This document shows positions 1-7,927 of a stretch of 64,000 nt of DNA, in pieces. Every line of letters begins with the position of its first letter. Within the stretch, counting starts at the first letter, position 1. Source of the DNA: Flavobacterium sp. Leaf82 (GTDB lineage Bacteria; Bacteroidota; Bacteroidia; Flavobacteriales; Flavobacteriaceae); NCBI RefSeq assembly GCF_001422725.1, contig NZ_LMMA01000012.1, forward strand, positions 180,967-244,966, read 5' to 3'. The notes beneath the pieces are model-generated. The model was not told where the DNA came from. It saw only the letters and a program-made list of their open reading frames with translations, and searched no databases. The translations under genes were made by a program, and so were the position numbers.

Positions 1-72
1 TCTCGAATAATTTGTGCTTGTCCAGAGTAGTTCTCGTTCTTCTCCCAGAATAAAAAGTTTGGCTGATGTCAT
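1..72 (-). CDS. N-terminus of a possible TssD/Hcp-like T6SS tube protein (partial)
   Basis: Reading leftward from an ATG at 72-70, 24 codons stay open to the window edge, giving MTSAKLFILGEERELLWTST followed by NYSR. The pattern of an AKLF start, a short acidic turn, a hydrophobic strand and a Tyr-Ser/Arg segment resembles the first strands of Bacteroidota TssD (Hcp) proteins, which form the inner tube of type VI secretion systems. Only 24 residues are visible, so the family is a guess from pattern and the reading frame itself could be fortuitous. It is divergent from the next gene, with about 290 bases between them. Confidence 0.4.
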   Translation of the reverse strand, partial: MTSAKLFILGEERELLWTSTNYSR

Positions 73-210
73 AATAATATTTTTTACATTATTGCATTGC
101 TATAAATTTATTATTAGAATTATAAGCCAATAGCCTCAATAAGCTTTTATACTAACAGGATAGGACTGGTTGATTGCTGTATTGTAGTACTATATAAAAG
201 AACACTTCCC

Positions 211-294
211 GTTAGGGATAGCAGCGAAAAGCCCACAGCCTGACGAAGGAAGTGCGAGGACTTGCAGCGAATAGCCCGACCGGAGGGAACGCCC
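211..294. repeat. Intergenic repeat family A, copy 1
   Basis: An unusually GC-rich stretch in an AT-rich spacer. Its core words, gatagcagcgaaaagccc at the left and cgaatagcccgac at the right, reappear in reverse complement at 22258-22345 (gctatccgct and atcgctgctatc). The two conserved ends bracket a variable centre that can fold on itself. It lies between the divergent genes at 72 and 362. No open frame fits it; it looks like a dispersed non-coding element. Confidence 0.6.
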
Positions 295-361
295 AAAAAA
301 ATATTATCATTCCTATTATTATTTCGCCGAAATTTGCAAATCAATCTCAAAACAAAACAAA

Positions 362-904
362 ATGGAGGAATTTGGTAGAATAATAGTTTCTGAAACGGCA
401 ATGAATAGTGAAAATCTTCAGGATGTGATTCACTCTAATATTTCGGTAATCAATTTAATGCGTGAGGAAGGTGTCGATGATGAATTTATTCACGAAGATG
501 CGTTGATGAGTTACTATCTTGATTATTACTATTCGCAATATGCCGAAGGAAATTTTGCTCAATTTGTCTATAAATCAGGTTGGAATAAAGAACTGAACGA
601 ACTTATCGAAGAAGGTCTGGCGTTAATTGGCGCCGAAAAACATCTTGAATTGTTTCAGCAGCAAAGTAAAAAAGTAAAACTAATGAGCAGCGTAAAACTG
701 AATAAATTCGTAAGTGGAAAACTGGAAGGGGTAAACCCAACAAGAGATTTGCTAAACAATGATACTTTCTTTGAACTTGAAGAAAACCTGGTTACGCTAA
801 ATGCTAATTTCCTGAAAAATCATCCTGATTTCGAAGTGCTTTCTGTAGATGATATGTTTGCTACTTTAGAGGAATATGTTGAGCATGAGATAAAGAGGGC
901 TTAA
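362..904 (+). CDS. DMP19-like (DUF4375) protein
   Basis: A 180-residue acidic, largely helical protein without signal peptide or membrane segment, so probably cytoplasmic. Residues about 45-100 (MSYYLDYYYSQYAEGNFAQF, then a Gly-Trp turn and a LIGAEKHLELF helix) resemble the DMP19/DUF4375 family, whose hallmark is a Tyr/Phe-rich region with an NGGF-like turn. Here that turn is EGNF, so the match is approximate. Some DMP19 members have been proposed as DNA mimics, but nothing here allows that function to be assigned. A second in-frame ATG at 401 is a possible alternative start. The gene stands alone, followed by a strong palindrome. Confidence 0.6.
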   Translation: MEEFGRIIVSETAMNSENLQDVIHSNISVINLMREEGVDDEFIHEDALMSYYLDYYYSQYAEGNFAQFVYKSGWNKELNELIEEGLALIGAEKHLELFQQQSKKVKLMSSVKLNKFVSGKLEGVNPTRDLLNNDTFFELEENLVTLNANFLKNHPDFEVLSVDDMFATLEEYVEHEIKRA

Positions 905-952
905 ATTTTTGCTGGAATCTACTACAGAGTGCACAAAGTTTTTTGATTAATG

Positions 953-1030
953 TCTAGAGAATTTCGCGCAAAGACGCAAAGACGCAAAGTTTTATTTTCT
1001 TTGCGTCTTTGCGCGATTAATAAACTCTAG
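953..1030. repeat. Long perfect hairpin (GCAAAGAC-word type)
   Basis: The arms at 965-982 and 998-1015 are perfect 18-base inverted complements separated by 15 bases. Each arm is made of the reiterated word gcaaagac. A further outer pair, ctagag near 953 and ctctag near 1025, extends the stem. There is no clean U-tract directly after it, so it is not a textbook terminator. It sits 50 bases after the DMP19-like gene in a 338-base spacer. Confidence 0.85.
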
Positions 1031-1049
1031 TGAATTATTTTGTTCACCC

Positions 1050-1242
1050 AGATTTAAGCCGATTTTAAAAAATCATTTTAATCATTCTAATCTGTGGCTT
1101 AAAAAAACTTTGCGAACTTCTCCCGACGCTCAGCCTGACAGCTAAAAAACTTAGGGAATCTTTGTGAAGTGTTCGTATTACTTTCTAAAATAACTTTATT
1201 AATTTAGCCTTTAATGCATTAGCGATTATAAAAAGTCAAAAA
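1050..1242. other. Non-coding spacer with degenerate aatctgtgg words
   Basis: No open frame is credible here. Bases 1052-1100 contain imperfect complementary words (agatttaagccgattt against taatctgtggctt) of the kind also seen at 12345-12400, 45774-45812, 46190-46255 and 48662-48780. The last 60 bases presumably hold the promoter of the patatin-like gene, but no clear TAnnTTTG box was found. Confidence 0.5.
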
Positions 1243-2781
1243 ATGAGATGTAAATACTGCCTGATATTGCTTTTTCTTCAAATAGGGTTTTCTCAAAACA
1301 AAATCAACCTTTTTTCAGAGATCAATTATAGTTCGATTCCTTCGGTTTCGTTAAGCGATTATAAGTCGGTTCAGGAACGCGATAAAAAGTTTCAAAATCC
1401 TAATATCGCTTTAGGAATTGGTATTTCGGGCGGAGGTTCGAGAGCGCAATTTTTTAGTATGGGCGTACTTTTGGGATTAGAGGAAATTCAGGAAGACAAT
1501 TCGCAGCGTAATTTCCTGAACGAGATTGATTATTTCTCTACTGTTTCCGGAGGTTGTTTTTCGGCAGGTTATTATTTAACGATTCTTAAAAATAAATTGT
1601 TTTATGATAATTGTTCCTTCAACGAATTTTACTTTTCTAAAGCCGATGCTTATAAAGATTACGTCGATAAATCGGCAAATATATTGTCTCTTTTAAACAA
1701 TAGCCGAAACGAAAAAGGCGATAAAATATCGATGACGCAACGAATAGATGCAGATATTTTGCAATACGACGCTTTGAATCCTGACAATACAAACAAGTTT
1801 GGAACCCAAATGATGATGTCGGATTTTTTTATTCCCAAAAACAGCAAGTCGGTTCCTTCTTTGCCCATGTTTGTGGCAAACGGAACGGCTTTTAATAACG
1901 GTGAACGCATTCCGTTTATGCCTCATATTATTAGAGGTTTGAATTTGAATTCGTCTTTGGCGCCTAATAAAGCTCCAATTGCTTTGAATGAAAACAATGT
2001 CAACGACGGATATAATTTTCCTTTAACATATGCAATTACGGCGAGTTCTGCTTTTCCGGGTGTTTTGCCAAAAGTGAAATTTGGCGTAAAAAATCAGGAC
2101 AAAATATTGTGTATTGTCGATGGCGGCGCATCAGACAATATGGGCTACAGAACTTTGGTCGAATTACTGTACAACGATACAAAAGTGAGTGATAAAAACA
2201 AAAAAGCACTTTTTATTGATTGTCTGGGGCAAGGAAAAAAAACTCCTTATATAAACGATGCAAAAATAAGATTGATTTCGTTGTTTGAAACCGCTTCTTT
2301 ATACACGGTTCAAACCAGATACATGACTTTTGATAAAGATGTCGAGAATACTTTTGAGCGTTACAAAATACCGGTTTCTAATTATCAGATTATTGGTTTT
2401 ACTACAATTAGGGATTATTTGATAAAGATGCAAAAAGATTATCCGTATGAAGATTTAGTGTTTGAATTAAAAAACACAAATGACGAGGCGAGCAGTTGGG
2501 TAAAATTGTATGCAAATTTTAAGCAAGAACTGATCATGAAATTTGGAGAAGATTCGTTTAAAAAAGATAAAGACGGAGAAATAATTGTTGCAACATTAAG
2601 TAAAGATAAATTCAGGAATCTATCTGCCAGACAAGTTTTAATGTTATATGAATATGCCTCGCACGTTGAAACCAAATTGAGAATCACTCCTGAGGAAAGA
2701 GAAATTTTATTGCTTTCCGGTCGCTTTGCAGCGTATTTAAAAACCAATGAGTTGAAAGAATTATTGGTGGAACATAAATAA
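1243..2781 (+). CDS. Secreted patatin-like phospholipase
   Basis: A 512-residue protein with an N-terminal signal peptide (hydrophobic residues 5-17, likely ending at GFSQ). The patatin fold signatures are present in order: the glycine-rich oxyanion loop GGGSRA at 63-68; the nucleophile elbow TVSGGC with Ser102, where the usual first Gly of GxSxG is Thr; and the Asp of the catalytic dyad in VDGGASDN at Asp293. Patatin-like proteins hydrolyse acyl esters of phospholipids using a Ser-Asp dyad. The C-terminal 150 residues are not recognised. No sorting signal is seen at the end, so periplasmic or outer-membrane location is inferred. The next gene starts 41 bases downstream on the same strand. 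Confidence 0.88.
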   Translation: MRCKYCLILLFLQIGFSQNKINLFSEINYSSIPSVSLSDYKSVQERDKKFQNPNIALGIGISGGGSRAQFFSMGVLLGLEEIQEDNSQRNFLNEIDYFSTVSGGCFSAGYYLTILKNKLFYDNCSFNEFYFSKADAYKDYVDKSANILSLLNNSRNEKGDKISMTQRIDADILQYDALNPDNTNKFGTQMMMSDFFIPKNSKSVPSLPMFVANGTAFNNGERIPFMPHIIRGLNLNSSLAPNKAPIALNENNVNDGYNFPLTYAITASSAFPGVLPKVKFGVKNQDKILCIVDGGASDNMGYRTLVELLYNDTKVSDKNKKALFIDCLGQGKKTPYINDAKIRLISLFETASLYTVQTRYMTFDKDVENTFERYKIPVSNYQIIGFTTIRDYLIKMQKDYPYEDLVFELKNTNDEASSWVKLYANFKQELIMKFGEDSFKKDKDGEIIVATLSKDKFRNLSARQVLMLYEYASHVETKLRITPEEREILLLSGRFAAYLKTNELKELLVEHK

Positions 2782-2822
2782 TTTTGTCGAAATTTGATTT
2801 TTCTATTTAACCTTATTCCACT

Positions 2823-4250
2823 TTGAAAGAACAAATTATCTTATTGAAAAAAATACTGTTTGGTTTATTATTTCTGCCCGTTTTGGTTTCAGGTCAGGTA
2901 AAAAGTGATGATTCAGGAGAAAATGTTTCCCGTTATTTTTATGACGATCATGTTATTTCAGTAGAAATTTGGTTTGGAAAAGATAAAAAACCAGACAGTA
3001 CCAAAACCTATTATTCGAACGGAAAACTGAATGAGATTTTTTATTATGACGATAAAGGACTTAAGGATTCTAATGCTTTTCAGTACAATAAACAAGGCGA
3101 AAAACTGGTTACCTGGAATTTTTCTCACGGAAAATTAGTCGGCAGAACCGATCATAAATTGCCATTTAACAAAGACAGGGAAGAAACGGTAAAAAATGCC
3201 CTTAAACTATTGACGGAAATCAATATCAAAACCAATTATAATCCTACCAAAATTAACGATCTCTACAATCGCGGAGTGTTAGGTATTACTCTTGGCAATA
3301 CGACTCTCGCACTTGAGGATTTAAAAAAGGTAGAATATTCTATCGATAGGGATCCTAAAAACAAAGATATCGTCTTGTCTGACTCTTTAGAGAAAAAGAA
3401 AGCAGAACTTAGAAGTAAACTTTATGATAGACTGGCGAGTATTTATGCTTCGCTCGAAATGGAAAGTTTTGCTTTTAATTATTATCACAAAGCAATAAAA
3501 AATGCCCCTGATGATTTACGGATTTTATACAATTTTGCTGCCTTGCTGCAACAACGAAAATCGTATGATCTGGCGCGTTATTACCTGGAGAAAATTGTAA
3601 CCCAAAAACCGGATCATGCACACGCGCAATGGGCACTTGCAAGATTGTACAGTGATACGGGTGAATACCAAAAAGCAATGGAAAATATTACTGTAGCTTT
3701 TAAAAGTGAAAAGGCGATCATAGAAAGAACCACAGCATATGGCGGCAGGGATTTAAGAACCACAAGAGCTTTGATCTATCATAAACTTGGAGAATCTGAT
3801 AAAGGAATTGCCGATTTGAAATATGCCTTAAAAATGGATAAAAACAATTCGTATGCGATGAAAAATCTGGGTATTATTTATCTCGATCAACAAAAGTATA
3901 AGGAAGCTTGCGAATTATTCAGGAGTGCCAACGAACTTAATTATACACTGGTTTATGATGAGGTAGATTTGCCATCATTATTAGAAAGTGCCTGCAATAA
4001 TATTCAGCCCGAAGTTGTTGATCATAAAAAGCCTTTTGTTTATCCAAATCCTGCTCAAACAACAATTTCGATTATGAATTTAAAAAGCAAAAATTTTGAT
4101 TTCGAGTTTTTTGATTTCGAATCAAAAAGTGCACTAAAAGGTAAAACCAGCGACGGAACTATAAATGTTACAGGATTAACTTCTGGGTTTTATATCCTCA
4201 AAGTTACTATTGATAATGTTGTTGAAACATTCAAGGTGATAAAAGAATAA
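2823..4250 (+). CDS. T9SS-exported TPR protein with MORN-like repeats
   Basis: 475 residues starting at TTG; an in-frame stop lies just upstream (2808-2810) and no ATG follows before the signal peptide (residues 1-25, ending VSGQ), so TTG is the only sensible start. Residues 35-105 hold short beta repeats like the MORN variant (YYSNGKL, YYDDKGL, YNKQGEK). Residues about 140-385 are helical TPR repeats with spaced Tyr/Ala/Leu positions. The last 70 residues begin with YPNPAQTT and end FKVIKE, matching the type A C-terminal sorting signal of T9SS. It is therefore probably translocated across the outer membrane and surface anchored or released. TPR repeats suggest protein binding; the partner is unknown. 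Confidence 0.85.
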   Translation: MKEQIILLKKILFGLLFLPVLVSGQVKSDDSGENVSRYFYDDHVISVEIWFGKDKKPDSTKTYYSNGKLNEIFYYDDKGLKDSNAFQYNKQGEKLVTWNFSHGKLVGRTDHKLPFNKDREETVKNALKLLTEINIKTNYNPTKINDLYNRGVLGITLGNTTLALEDLKKVEYSIDRDPKNKDIVLSDSLEKKKAELRSKLYDRLASIYASLEMESFAFNYYHKAIKNAPDDLRILYNFAALLQQRKSYDLARYYLEKIVTQKPDHAHAQWALARLYSDTGEYQKAMENITVAFKSEKAIIERTTAYGGRDLRTTRALIYHKLGESDKGIADLKYALKMDKNNSYAMKNLGIIYLDQQKYKEACELFRSANELNYTLVYDEVDLPSLLESACNNIQPEVVDHKKPFVYPNPAQTTISIMNLKSKNFDFEFFDFESKSALKGKTSDGTINVTGLTSGFYILKVTIDNVVETFKVIKE

Positions 4251-4272
4251 AAGCGACACATAAATAAGATAT

Positions 4273-4440
4273 AGCTCCAGAAGAGCGATATATTTATAGA
4301 AAATTGTATTGGTTTTGTGTTCAAGCTCCATAGGAGCGACATATTAATGCGTAAAGGATTTCACCCCGCTGAGGCTCCACATTCGATTGGATTTTTATTG
4401 CTATAAATATTTCACCTCGCTGGGGTTTTGTTGGATCGAA
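4273..4440. repeat. Intergenic repeat family B, copy 1
   Basis: Contains agctccagaagagcgatata, then tttgtgttcaagctcc and aggagcgacatattaatgcg, then aaggatttcaccccgctgag and ttgctataaata. The same ordered words occur in the same orientation at 5185-5321. AGCTCC/GGAGC pairs form small hairpins. The spacer contains no gene. The acyltransferase gene at 4489-5118 lies between the two copies. Confidence 0.85.
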
Positions 4441-4488
4441 AATAAAAAAACATTGGTTTAATCGCCTTTCATCGCGAAATGACGATAA

Positions 4489-5118
4489 CTATTCCGGAAT
4501 CACCTGTTCAATCAATTCCAGTCTTTTCACAATCGAATTTTTAACCAATATAGTTCCTGGCGACAAAACGGCATTTGCTCCAATTCTTGAATTATCGCCA
4601 ACCAAAGAACCAAATTTATCCGAGTTAGTTTCGATAATCTGATTATCATAAAGCACGGATATTTTCTTATTGGTTCTTTCGTTATAATGATTTGCTGCAA
4701 TCGAACCTGCTTCAAAATTTATGTTTCTGCCAATAATGCTGTTGCCAATATAATTAAAATGGGCAATTGCGGTTCCTGAGCAAATAATGCTGCTTTTTAT
4801 TTCACATCCCGGACCAATTTTTACCGATTGATCTAAATAAACCCCTTCTCTAAAATATGCATTTGCACCAATGTAGCAATTCTCGCCGATAATTGCAGGT
4901 TTTTTGATCGTTACATTGTTTTCGATAGTGGCGGTTTTATGAATTGCAATATTATCTTCGATCGTGTAATCTTCACCAAGATCTAAAATCATTTTTTCGA
5001 TTATCCTTTTGAGATCATTCGTAATATTCCAGGGTTCTGAAGTCGAAAGATTGCTGAAAGTCTTAGAGAAATCCTCGATAAAATGGTCGATAAGCATGAT
5101 GATAGTTTTTAATGGCAA
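4489..5118 (-). CDS. Stand-alone left-handed beta-helix acyltransferase (GlmU C-domain-like)
   Basis: 209 residues rich in hexapeptide repeats ([LIV]-G-x4), for example IIGENCYIGANAYF and VKIGPGCEIK, spanning about 60-200 and predicting a left-handed parallel beta-helix. The segment NSIIGRNINFEAGSIAANHY followed by KFGSLVGDNSRIGANAVLSP resembles the acetyltransferase domain of GlmU-type sugar-phosphate enzymes. There is no N-terminal nucleotidyltransferase domain, so it would do only acyl transfer onto an amino sugar or similar acceptor. Met8 (MLIDHF) is an alternative start. It is the only leftward gene between rightward neighbours and is flanked by family B repeats on both sides, which suggests independent acquisition or rearrangement (inference). 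Confidence 0.8.
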   Translation of the reverse strand: MPLKTIIMLIDHFIEDFSKTFSNLSTSEPWNITNDLKRIIEKMILDLGEDYTIEDNIAIHKTATIENNVTIKKPAIIGENCYIGANAYFREGVYLDQSVKIGPGCEIKSSIICSGTAIAHFNYIGNSIIGRNINFEAGSIAANHYNERTNKKISVLYDNQIIETNSDKFGSLVGDNSRIGANAVLSPGTILVKNSIVKRLELIEQVIPE

Positions 5119-5184
5119 TTTACTAATTTTTTATTTTCGAAGATGTTAAGTTTCGCAAGCTTCACGAAGAAATATTAAAAATAA

Positions 5185-5321
5185 AGCTCCATCGGAGCGT
5201 TATATATATAGAAATCGAATTGGGTTTGTGTTCAAAGCTCCATTGGAGCGACATATTAATGCGCCAAGGATTTCACCCTCGCTTGGCTCTAGATTTGATT
5301 GATTTTTTTATGCTATAAATA
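5185..5321. repeat. Intergenic repeat family B, copy 2
   Basis: Direct repeat of 4273-4440, with agctccatcggagcgttata, the tttgtgttcaaagctcc word, ggagcgacatattaatgcgc, aaggatttcaccctcgcttg and tgctataaata in the same order. Between the repeat and serS (5322-5500) the spacer holds only the promoter region. Confidence 0.85.
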
Positions 5322-5451
5322 GATTATTCCGCTTGTGTTTAAATTTTATTCAAAATCTTTTTATATCTCTGTTTGATATGATGCCTTTTTGCTGAATACT
5401 TGTCAAATAACTTTACAATCAACTTTGTCGTAATCTTAGGAAACATTTCCT

Positions 5452-5459
5452 TAAATTTG
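5452..5459 (+). promoter_or_regulatory. Promoter -7 box of serS
   Basis: TAAATTTG matches the Bacteroidota -7 consensus TAnnTTTG, 41 bases before the serS ATG. No TTG is found at the ideal distance upstream, so only the -7 element is claimed. Confidence 0.5.
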
Positions 5460-5500
5460 CTTCCATTATAAAAAAATACAATAGTTATAAAAATCAAGCT

Positions 5501-6772
5501 ATGTTACAAATCGCATTTATTAGAGAGAATCAGGAGAAAGTAATCAAGGCTTTAGCAAAACGAAATATCGATGCTAAAAGCGTTGTTGAAGAAGTCGTGC
5601 AATTAGACGAAAACCGTCGTGCAACACAAGTTGAATTAGACAACACTTTATCTGAATCTAATAAATTATCCAAAGATATTGGAGAATTAATGAAAGCGGG
5701 AGACAAGTCTAAAGCGGCAATCTTAAAAGAAAAAACGGTTTCATTAAAAGAAAAAAGTAAAGAATTAGGTGAAAAAGCAGAAGCTTTGGCAACCGAATTA
5801 ACTCATAAATTATACACATTACCAAATCTTCCGGCTGATATCGTTCCTGAAGGAAAAACTCCGGATGACAATTTGAATGTTTTTGAAGAAGGTGATATTC
5901 CGGTTCTTCATGAAGGTGCACAACCTCACTGGGAATTGGTAAAAAAATACGACATCATTGATTTTGAATTGGGTGTAAAAATTACAGGAGCAGGATTTCC
6001 GGTTTATAAAGGAAAAGGGGCGCGTTTGCAACGTGCTTTGATCAATTACTTTTTAGATAAAAATACTGCTGCGGGATATAACGAAGTTCAGGTGCCGCAT
6101 TTGGTAAACGAAGCTTCAGGTTACGGAACTGGACAATTACCGGACAAAGAAGGACAAATGTATCACTCAACAATTGATGATTTATATTTGATTCCAACAG
6201 CTGAGGTTCCGGTTACAAATTTATTCCGCGATGTTTTATTAAGCGAAACCGAATTACCGGTTTTATATACGGCTTATACGCCATGTTTCCGTCGTGAAGC
6301 GGGTTCTTACGGAGCACACGTACGCGGATTAAACCGTTTGCACCAATTTGATAAAGTAGAAATCGTGCGTGTTGAACATCCTGATAAGTCTTATGAAGCG
6401 CTTGACGGAATGGTAGAACACGTAAAAGATATTTTGAAAGAATTGAAATTACCGTACCGCGTTTTACGTTTATGTGGTGGCGATATGGGTTTCACATCGG
6501 CTTTGACCTATGATTTTGAAGTGTTTTCTACAGCGCAGGATCGTTGGTTAGAGATTAGTTCAGTTTCTAACTTCGAAACTTTTCAGGCAAATCGTTTGAA
6601 ATTGCGTTTTAAAGACAAAGACGGTAAAAACCAATTGGCACACACGCTTAACGGAAGTTCATTGGCTTTGCCAAGGGTTTTGGCAGGGATTTTAGAAAAT
6701 TACCAAACTCCGGAAGGAATCGTAATTCCAGAAGTTTTACGCCCTTATTGTGGATTTGATATTATAAATTAA
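5501..6772 (+). CDS. serS: Seryl-tRNA synthetase
   Basis: 423 residues, the normal length for bacterial SerRS. It charges tRNA-Ser with serine in the cytoplasm using ATP. The first ~110 residues form the antiparallel coiled-coil tRNA-binding arm (Lys/Glu/Leu-rich). The class II catalytic core follows, with motif 2 (TPCFRREAGSYGAHVRGLNR, about 262-281) and motif 3 (NGSSLALPRVLAGILENYQ, near the C-terminus). A TxE loop (PTAEVPVTN) binds the serine substrate. The gene is monocistronic or leads into lgt across a 143-base palindromic spacer. Confidence 0.98.
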   Translation: MLQIAFIRENQEKVIKALAKRNIDAKSVVEEVVQLDENRRATQVELDNTLSESNKLSKDIGELMKAGDKSKAAILKEKTVSLKEKSKELGEKAEALATELTHKLYTLPNLPADIVPEGKTPDDNLNVFEEGDIPVLHEGAQPHWELVKKYDIIDFELGVKITGAGFPVYKGKGARLQRALINYFLDKNTAAGYNEVQVPHLVNEASGYGTGQLPDKEGQMYHSTIDDLYLIPTAEVPVTNLFRDVLLSETELPVLYTAYTPCFRREAGSYGAHVRGLNRLHQFDKVEIVRVEHPDKSYEALDGMVEHVKDILKELKLPYRVLRLCGGDMGFTSALTYDFEVFSTAQDRWLEISSVSNFETFQANRLKLRFKDKDGKNQLAHTLNGSSLALPRVLAGILENYQTPEGIVIPEVLRPYCGFDIIN

Positions 6773-6783
6773 GAATAAAATAA

Positions 6784-6900
6784 AGTTTACAGTCGCAATA
6801 TTCAGTTAGCGGTCCCAGTTTTCGGTTTAAGGTTACACATTTTTGTGAAACTTAAAACTGCGACTGAAAACCGATACTAAACATTGCGACTGAATACTTT
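6784..6900. repeat. CAGT/ACTG-word palindromic spacer, copy 1
   Basis: The left half carries acagtcgcaatattcagt and the right half carries complementary words such as actgcgactgaaaac and attgcgactgaatac, so the serS-lgt spacer can fold into a long imperfect hairpin. Related DNA is found at 7741-7925 and 42303-42366. Confidence 0.8.
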
Positions 6901-6915
6901 TAAAAAGTACCCTAT

Positions 6916-7740
6916 ATGAACGGAATTTTAAATTGGAATGTAGATCCGGTTATTGTCATGATAACAGATAGTTTTCCTTTAAAATATTATGGAGCTCTTT
7001 TTGCCACCGGACTTTTACTGGGATATTATATCGTAAGAGGTATTTACAAAAAAGAGCATCTTTCTGTAGATAATCTGGACAGTTTACTCGTATATGTTAT
7101 CGTAGGAACAATTTTAGGAGCGAGATTAGGACATTGCTTTTTTTATGAACCTTCTTATTTTTTACAACATCCTATAGAAATTTTACTGCCAATTCAAAAA
7201 GTGGCGGGAGTTTATAAATTTGTGGGTTATCAGGGTCTGGCAAGTCACGGAGGATCAATTGGGGTTTTGATAGCAATGATTTTATATTGCAGGAAATACA
7301 AAGTTAAGTTCTTGTGGCTGTTGGATAAAATGGCAATTGGAGTTCCGGTTACAGGCGCTTTTATCAGGTTTGGGAATTTTATGAATTCTGAAATCTATGG
7401 TAAACCAACAAACGGAAACTGGGGAGTTGTTTTTCAAAGAGACGATATGATCCCGAGACATCCAACACAATTGTACGAAGCATTTGCTTATTTGTTGATT
7501 TTCGTAATTGTTCTCTATCTTTATAAATCAGAAACAATCAAAAAAGCCGACGGATTTATTTTTGGATGGTTCCTGACCTTAATGTTTGTGGCAAGATTTA
7601 TAATCGAATTTTTCAAGGAAAATCAAGAAAGCTTCGAGAATAATATGATCATTAATATGGGGCAAATACTTAGTATTCCGTTTATATTAATTGGCGTAGC
7701 TTTGATAATCTGGAAATCTAGGAAACAGGTGGTGATATAG
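6916..7740 (+). CDS. lgt: Prolipoprotein diacylglyceryl transferase
   Basis: 274 residues with about seven hydrophobic segments, an inner-membrane enzyme. Lgt transfers diacylglycerol from phosphatidylglycerol to the lipobox cysteine of prolipoproteins, the first step of lipoprotein maturation. Family signatures seen: GARLGHCFFYEP, SHGGSIGVL, FIRFGNFMNSEIYG (the Lgt signature with Arg and Asn-Glu), and RHPTQLYEAF. Several lipoproteins in this window (at 13793, 22409, 32320 and 38988) would be substrates. Start at ATG 6916 just after the palindromic spacer. Confidence 0.97.
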   Translation: MNGILNWNVDPVIVMITDSFPLKYYGALFATGLLLGYYIVRGIYKKEHLSVDNLDSLLVYVIVGTILGARLGHCFFYEPSYFLQHPIEILLPIQKVAGVYKFVGYQGLASHGGSIGVLIAMILYCRKYKVKFLWLLDKMAIGVPVTGAFIRFGNFMNSEIYGKPTNGNWGVVFQRDDMIPRHPTQLYEAFAYLLIFVIVLYLYKSETIKKADGFIFGWFLTLMFVARFIIEFFKENQESFENNMIINMGQILSIPFILIGVALIIWKSRKQVVI

Positions 7741-7925
7741 TTTACAGTTGCAGTTTACAGTCGCAGTCGCAGTTTACAGTGAATTGCGCTGAATATTGAG
7801 ACTAAATCTAGTTTGCAGTCACAGTTTACAGTGAATTACACTGAATACCGAGACTGAATACTGAATACCGCGACTGAAAACTGCGACTGCGACTGAATAC
7901 TGAAAAATACTGAAAAAAGACTGAA
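7741..7925. repeat. CAGT/ACTG-word palindromic spacer, copy 2
   Basis: The 187-base lgt-TPR spacer is almost entirely built from two complementary words: tttacagt(cgcagt) in the left part and gactgaatac/actgcgactg in the right part. The polarity switch lies near 7830-7850, so a long, slippable stem can form. No open frame fits. It runs to within a few bases of the next ATG. Confidence 0.85.
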
Positions 7926-7927
7926 AT

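Noticed and set aside
147..401. Minus-strand open frame of 84 codons
   Set aside because: It runs through repeat family A and the DMP19-like start, has low-complexity sequence and no recognisable family.
4273..5321. Insertion sequence with the acyltransferase gene as cargo
   Set aside because: Repeats are direct, carry no transposase and have no terminal inverted repeats; only a recombination-substrate role is proposed.
7741..7925. tRNA or structured small RNA in the lgt-TPR spacer
   Set aside because: The sequence is a reiterated short-word array with no cloverleaf or conserved RNA core.
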